Part shown: positions 62,179 through 64,000 of the stretch, one piece after another
How positions within the stretch are numbered: the first letter of the stretch is position 1
Layout: each line of letters starts with the position of its first letter
DNA from: Thauera aromatica_A
GTDB lineage: Bacteria; Pseudomonadota; Gammaproteobacteria; Burkholderiales; Rhodocyclaceae
Direction of reading: 5' to 3'
Length of the DNA: 64,000 nt
Assembly: GCF_023093595.1 (NCBI RefSeq)
Contig: NZ_JALLIK010000105.1
Location: 83,614 to 147,613, forward strand
Translations under genes and position numbers: made by a program
Notes under the pieces: generated by a model
Database searches by the model: none
The model's input: the letters and a program-made list of their open reading frames with translations, nothing else
What the model was told of the DNA's origin: nothing

Positions 62179-62589
62179 CTACTCGCCCACCTTCCCCCGC
62201 CCCGCTTTCACCGCTGCACGCCGCGCCTTGCCCTCCAGACGCCGCGTGACGGAGGCGCGCGTCGGCCGGGTGGCGCGGCGGACCTTGGGCCGTGCCGCGA
62301 CACGGTTGATCAGCTCTTCCAGCCGCCGCAGCGCTTCGGCGCGGTTCTTCTCCAGGCTGCGGAACTTCTGCGCCTTGATGATCACGACGCCGTCCTTGCT
62401 GATGCGCTGGTCACCCAGCTGCAGCAGCCGTGCCCGAATCGCCTCGGGCAAGGATGAGGCGGCGATGTCGAAACGCAGATGCACCGCGTTCGACACCTTG
62501 TTCACGTTCTGCCCGCCCGCGCCCTGGGCGCGGATGGCGCTGATCTCGACGTCGTCGGGCGAGACGGTGACGTGGGGGCGCATCGGCAT
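62179..62589 (-). CDS. arfB: Alternative ribosome-rescue factor / peptidyl-tRNA hydrolase ArfB
   Basis: ArfB (YaeJ) rescues stalled ribosomes by hydrolysing peptidyl-tRNA. The 136-residue protein has the release-factor catalytic domain with GAGGQNVNKVSNAV (GGQ near 25-27) and a basic C-terminal tail (about 100-136, rich in Arg and Lys) that enters the mRNA channel. The length matches the family. The start may be ATG 62589 or, two codons later, 62583. It lies 12 bases after the RIO kinase gene on the same strand. Confidence 0.93.
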   Translation of the reverse strand: MPMRPHVTVSPDDVEISAIRAQGAGGQNVNKVSNAVHLRFDIAASSLPEAIRARLLQLGDQRISKDGVVIIKAQKFRSLEKNRAEALRRLEELINRVAARPKVRRATRPTRASVTRRLEGKARRAAVKAGRGKVGE

Positions 62590-62601
62590 CCGCCTTGCGG
62601 T

Positions 62602-63456
62602 TCAGGCAGCGCCTGCCGCCGCGCGGCCGGCCTGGCGCGCGGCTTCTTCCCTGCGCGCCGCCTCGATGATCTGCATCACTTCGTCGACATCGGCGTATCC
62701 CTCTTCCGCCCTGAAGACCCCGGTAAGCGCGCTCTCGGGCTGAAGCTGGCCCGATTCATACAGCGACCAGATCTCGCTACCGTAGTCGGTATCCAGTAGC
62801 GCGGGGGCGAATTGCCCGAAGTACGCGGCGAGGTTGGCGACATCGCGCTCGAGCATGCGGCGGGCGTTGTTGTTGGCCGCAGCATCGACCGCCTGCGGCA
62901 GGTCGATGATCACCGGCCCGTCGCGGTCGATGAGCACGTTGTACTCGGACAGATCGCCATGGACGATGCCGGCGCACAGCATGCGTACGACCTCGCGCAC
63001 GAGCATCGCGTGGTAGCGCCGCGCATCCTCCGCGCCGAGCACGACGTCGTTGAGGCGCGGCGCCGGTTCGCCATCTTCGTCGGCGACCAGCTCCATCAGC
63101 AGCACGCCTTCGTGAAAGTCGTACGGCGTCGGCACGCGCACCCCGGCCGCGGCGAGACGGCGCAGCGCGTCCACCTCGGCGTGCTGCCACGCCGCTTCCT
63201 GTTCCTGGCGGCCGTAGCGCGAGCCCTTGGCCATCGCACGGGCCTGGCGGCTGTTCCGGGTCTTGCGCCCCTCGGTGTAATCGACCGCGTGGTGGAAACC
63301 GCGCTTGTTGGCTTCCTTGTACACCTTGGCGCAGCGCAGCGTGTCGCCGCACTGGACGACATAGACCATCGCCTCCTTGCCGCTCATCAGCTGCCGGATG
63401 ACGGCGTCGACGAGGCCATCGGCCACCAGGGGCTGGATCCTGCTCGGGGTTTTCAT
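62602..63456 (-). CDS. RIO1-type serine protein kinase
   Basis: The 284-residue protein is a bacterial RIO kinase: SGKEAMVYVVQCGD (flexible phosphate loop), CAKVYK (ATP lysine), the catalytic loop IVHGDLSEYNVLID near 162-175 and metal aspartate in VIIDLPQAVD. A conserved arginine- and lysine-rich segment (YTEGRKTRNSRQARAM) lies between them. Substrates in bacteria are little known. The ATG overlaps the stop of the VF530-family gene by ATGA, so the two proteins are co-translated; ArfB follows after 12 bases, giving the unit a translation-related flavour. Confidence 0.92.
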   Translation of the reverse strand: MKTPSRIQPLVADGLVDAVIRQLMSGKEAMVYVVQCGDTLRCAKVYKEANKRGFHHAVDYTEGRKTRNSRQARAMAKGSRYGRQEQEAAWQHAEVDALRRLAAAGVRVPTPYDFHEGVLLMELVADEDGEPAPRLNDVVLGAEDARRYHAMLVREVVRMLCAGIVHGDLSEYNVLIDRDGPVIIDLPQAVDAAANNNARRMLERDVANLAAYFGQFAPALLDTDYGSEIWSLYESGQLQPESALTGVFRAEEGYADVDEVMQIIEAARREEAARQAGRAAAGAA

Positions 63457-63731
63457 GCCTTAGGGGTGCTCCTGGGCGCGGCGCCGTGGGTCGGGTGTCG
63501 CTGCGCGGCATTGCTGCGCACCATGTGAAGGTAAAGGGCCTCGACCTTCTCCCGCGCCCACGGCGTGCGACGCAGGAACTTGAGGCTCGAGGCGATGCCC
63601 GGTTCGTGGTTGAAGCAGCGGATGTCGATCTGCCGTCCGAGCGCCGCCCAGCCGTAGCACGCCACCAGTTCGTTGAGGATCCGCTCCAGCGTGAGGCCGT
63701 GCAGGGGATTGTTGGGTTGGGGTGCGGTCAT
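63453..63731 (-). CDS. VF530-family DNA-binding protein (DUF2132)
   Basis: The 92-residue protein matches the VF530 family: NNPLHGLTLERILNELVACYGW, LGRQIDIRCF and SLKFLRRTPWAREKVEALYL, a small helical fold with a reported DNA-binding role in homologues. The C-terminal 20 residues are basic. It is first of the coupled set with the RIO kinase and arfB. ATG 63731 has weak ribosome sequence but matches the conserved opening. The 159 bases upstream, before the IS66 end at 63891, should contain the promoter. Confidence 0.9.
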   Translation of the reverse strand: MTAPQPNNPLHGLTLERILNELVACYGWAALGRQIDIRCFNHEPGIASSLKFLRRTPWAREKVEALYLHMVRSNAAQRHPTHGAAPRSTPKA

Positions 63732-63882
63732 CGCGTTCTCTCGCGTCCGGGCTGGCGGTGGTATGGGTCGATTGGACCACGTGGTAACTCGCGACGCGGC
63801 CGCGACGGTTTCGCTCACGTCATAATTCCGAACACGGTCGCCTGCGCCCACCAAAGCACATTTCAAACACACCTTCGTAACC

Positions 63883-63890
63883 CATTGATT
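63883..63890. repeat. Candidate 8-base target duplication of the IS66 element
   Basis: CATTGATT directly abuts the IS66 terminal sequence; IS66-family elements duplicate eight bases on insertion. The matching copy would be beyond the right edge of the window. Confidence 0.35.
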
Positions 63891-64000
63891 GTAAGCGCTC
63901 CACGAACCCCATCCTTCCTGGGCTCGCTACGCTGTGATCAACTGCTCAGCCTTGAGATTCCAGGGCAGGAGAGCCTCGAAGTGTTCGACGGTGGTGGCGC
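63891..64000 (-). mobile_element. End of an IS66-family insertion sequence (continues beyond window)
   Basis: The boundary starts with GTAAGCGCTCC, the GTAAGCG-type terminal inverted repeat of the IS66 family. The tail of a transposase gene begins 36 bases inside. The rest of the element is outside the window, so its completeness is not known. Confidence 0.8.
63927..64000 (-). CDS. IS66-family transposase (TnpC), C-terminal fragment
   Basis: Only the last 24 codons are visible. They read TTVEHFEALLPWNLKAEQL and stop at TAG 63927. The E-A-L-L-P-W-N-L segment is the characteristic ending of IS66 TnpC transposases (the short C-terminal IS66 domain). Everything upstream, including the catalytic DDE residues, lies past the right edge. 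Confidence 0.85.
   Translation of the reverse strand, partial: ATTVEHFEALLPWNLKAEQLITA

Overview
The window looks like the chromosome of a high-GC betaproteobacterium of the Rhodocyclales (Azoarcus/Aromatoleum/Thauera type). The clues are very GC-rich genes with dense antisense shadow frames, a CoA-thioester route for 2-aminobenzoate of the kind described in Azoarcus evansii, recC-recB-recD gene order, split pntAA/pntAB/pntB, rplU-rpmA-obgE-proB, and betaproteobacterial tRNA-Pro(CGG) and tRNA-Arg(CCT). No replication origin, CRISPR array, rRNA or complete insertion sequence is visible, and no gene-free stretch exceeds about 300 bases.

Layout. 1-8.6 kb: an aminobenzoyl-CoA (anthraniloyl-CoA) catabolic block on the minus strand. 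It holds a 3-hydroxyacyl-CoA dehydrogenase/enoyl-CoA hydratase fusion, a 2,4-dienoyl-CoA-reductase-like flavoprotein, a RidA-fold protein, two small unknown proteins and the monooxygenase/old-yellow-enzyme fusion. A paralogue of one unknown protein lies convergently at 418-810, and a MeaB-like GTPase fragment is at the left edge. Two copies of a GTATAC-R-GTATC operator-like site bracket the block. 8.6-18.6 kb: recCBD. 18.7-21.6 kb: cytochrome b561, two YceI proteins and a glutathionyl-hydroquinone reductase.

21.8-34.2 kb: a minus-strand run of ten tightly coupled genes with visibly lower GC than its surroundings. It encodes an NMT1-type binding protein, a Cache-HAMP-SpoIIE phosphatase with its own kinase-like ATPase domain, a STAS antagonist, a degenerate HATPase-GNAT protein, a HisC-like aminotransferase, a second GNAT-like protein, a three-subunit molybdenum hydroxylase (large subunit split by one extra base in a C8 run) and an MFS transporter. 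It stops beside tRNA-Pro behind a strong hairpin. I regard this as the most likely undescribed system here: a partner-switching signal module welded to a small-molecule-modifying enzyme set.

34.3-50.1 kb: tRNA-Pro, ispB, a lone sugar-type binding protein, an aldo/keto reductase, rlmM, rhlE, pnt transhydrogenase, a PP2C phosphatase, the glcDEF glycolate oxidase operon with a small membrane protein inserted, and a GcvA-like LysR regulator. 50.2-53.5 kb: rplU-rpmA-obgE-proB. 53.6-56.7 kb: prpE and acuI (propionate/acrylate assimilation). 56.9-61.4 kb: uup-type ABC-F, a Gcr-family membrane protein and tRNA-Arg. 61.5-63.7 kb: HAD phosphatase, arfB, a RIO kinase and a VF530-family protein. The right edge enters an IS66-family element at 63891.
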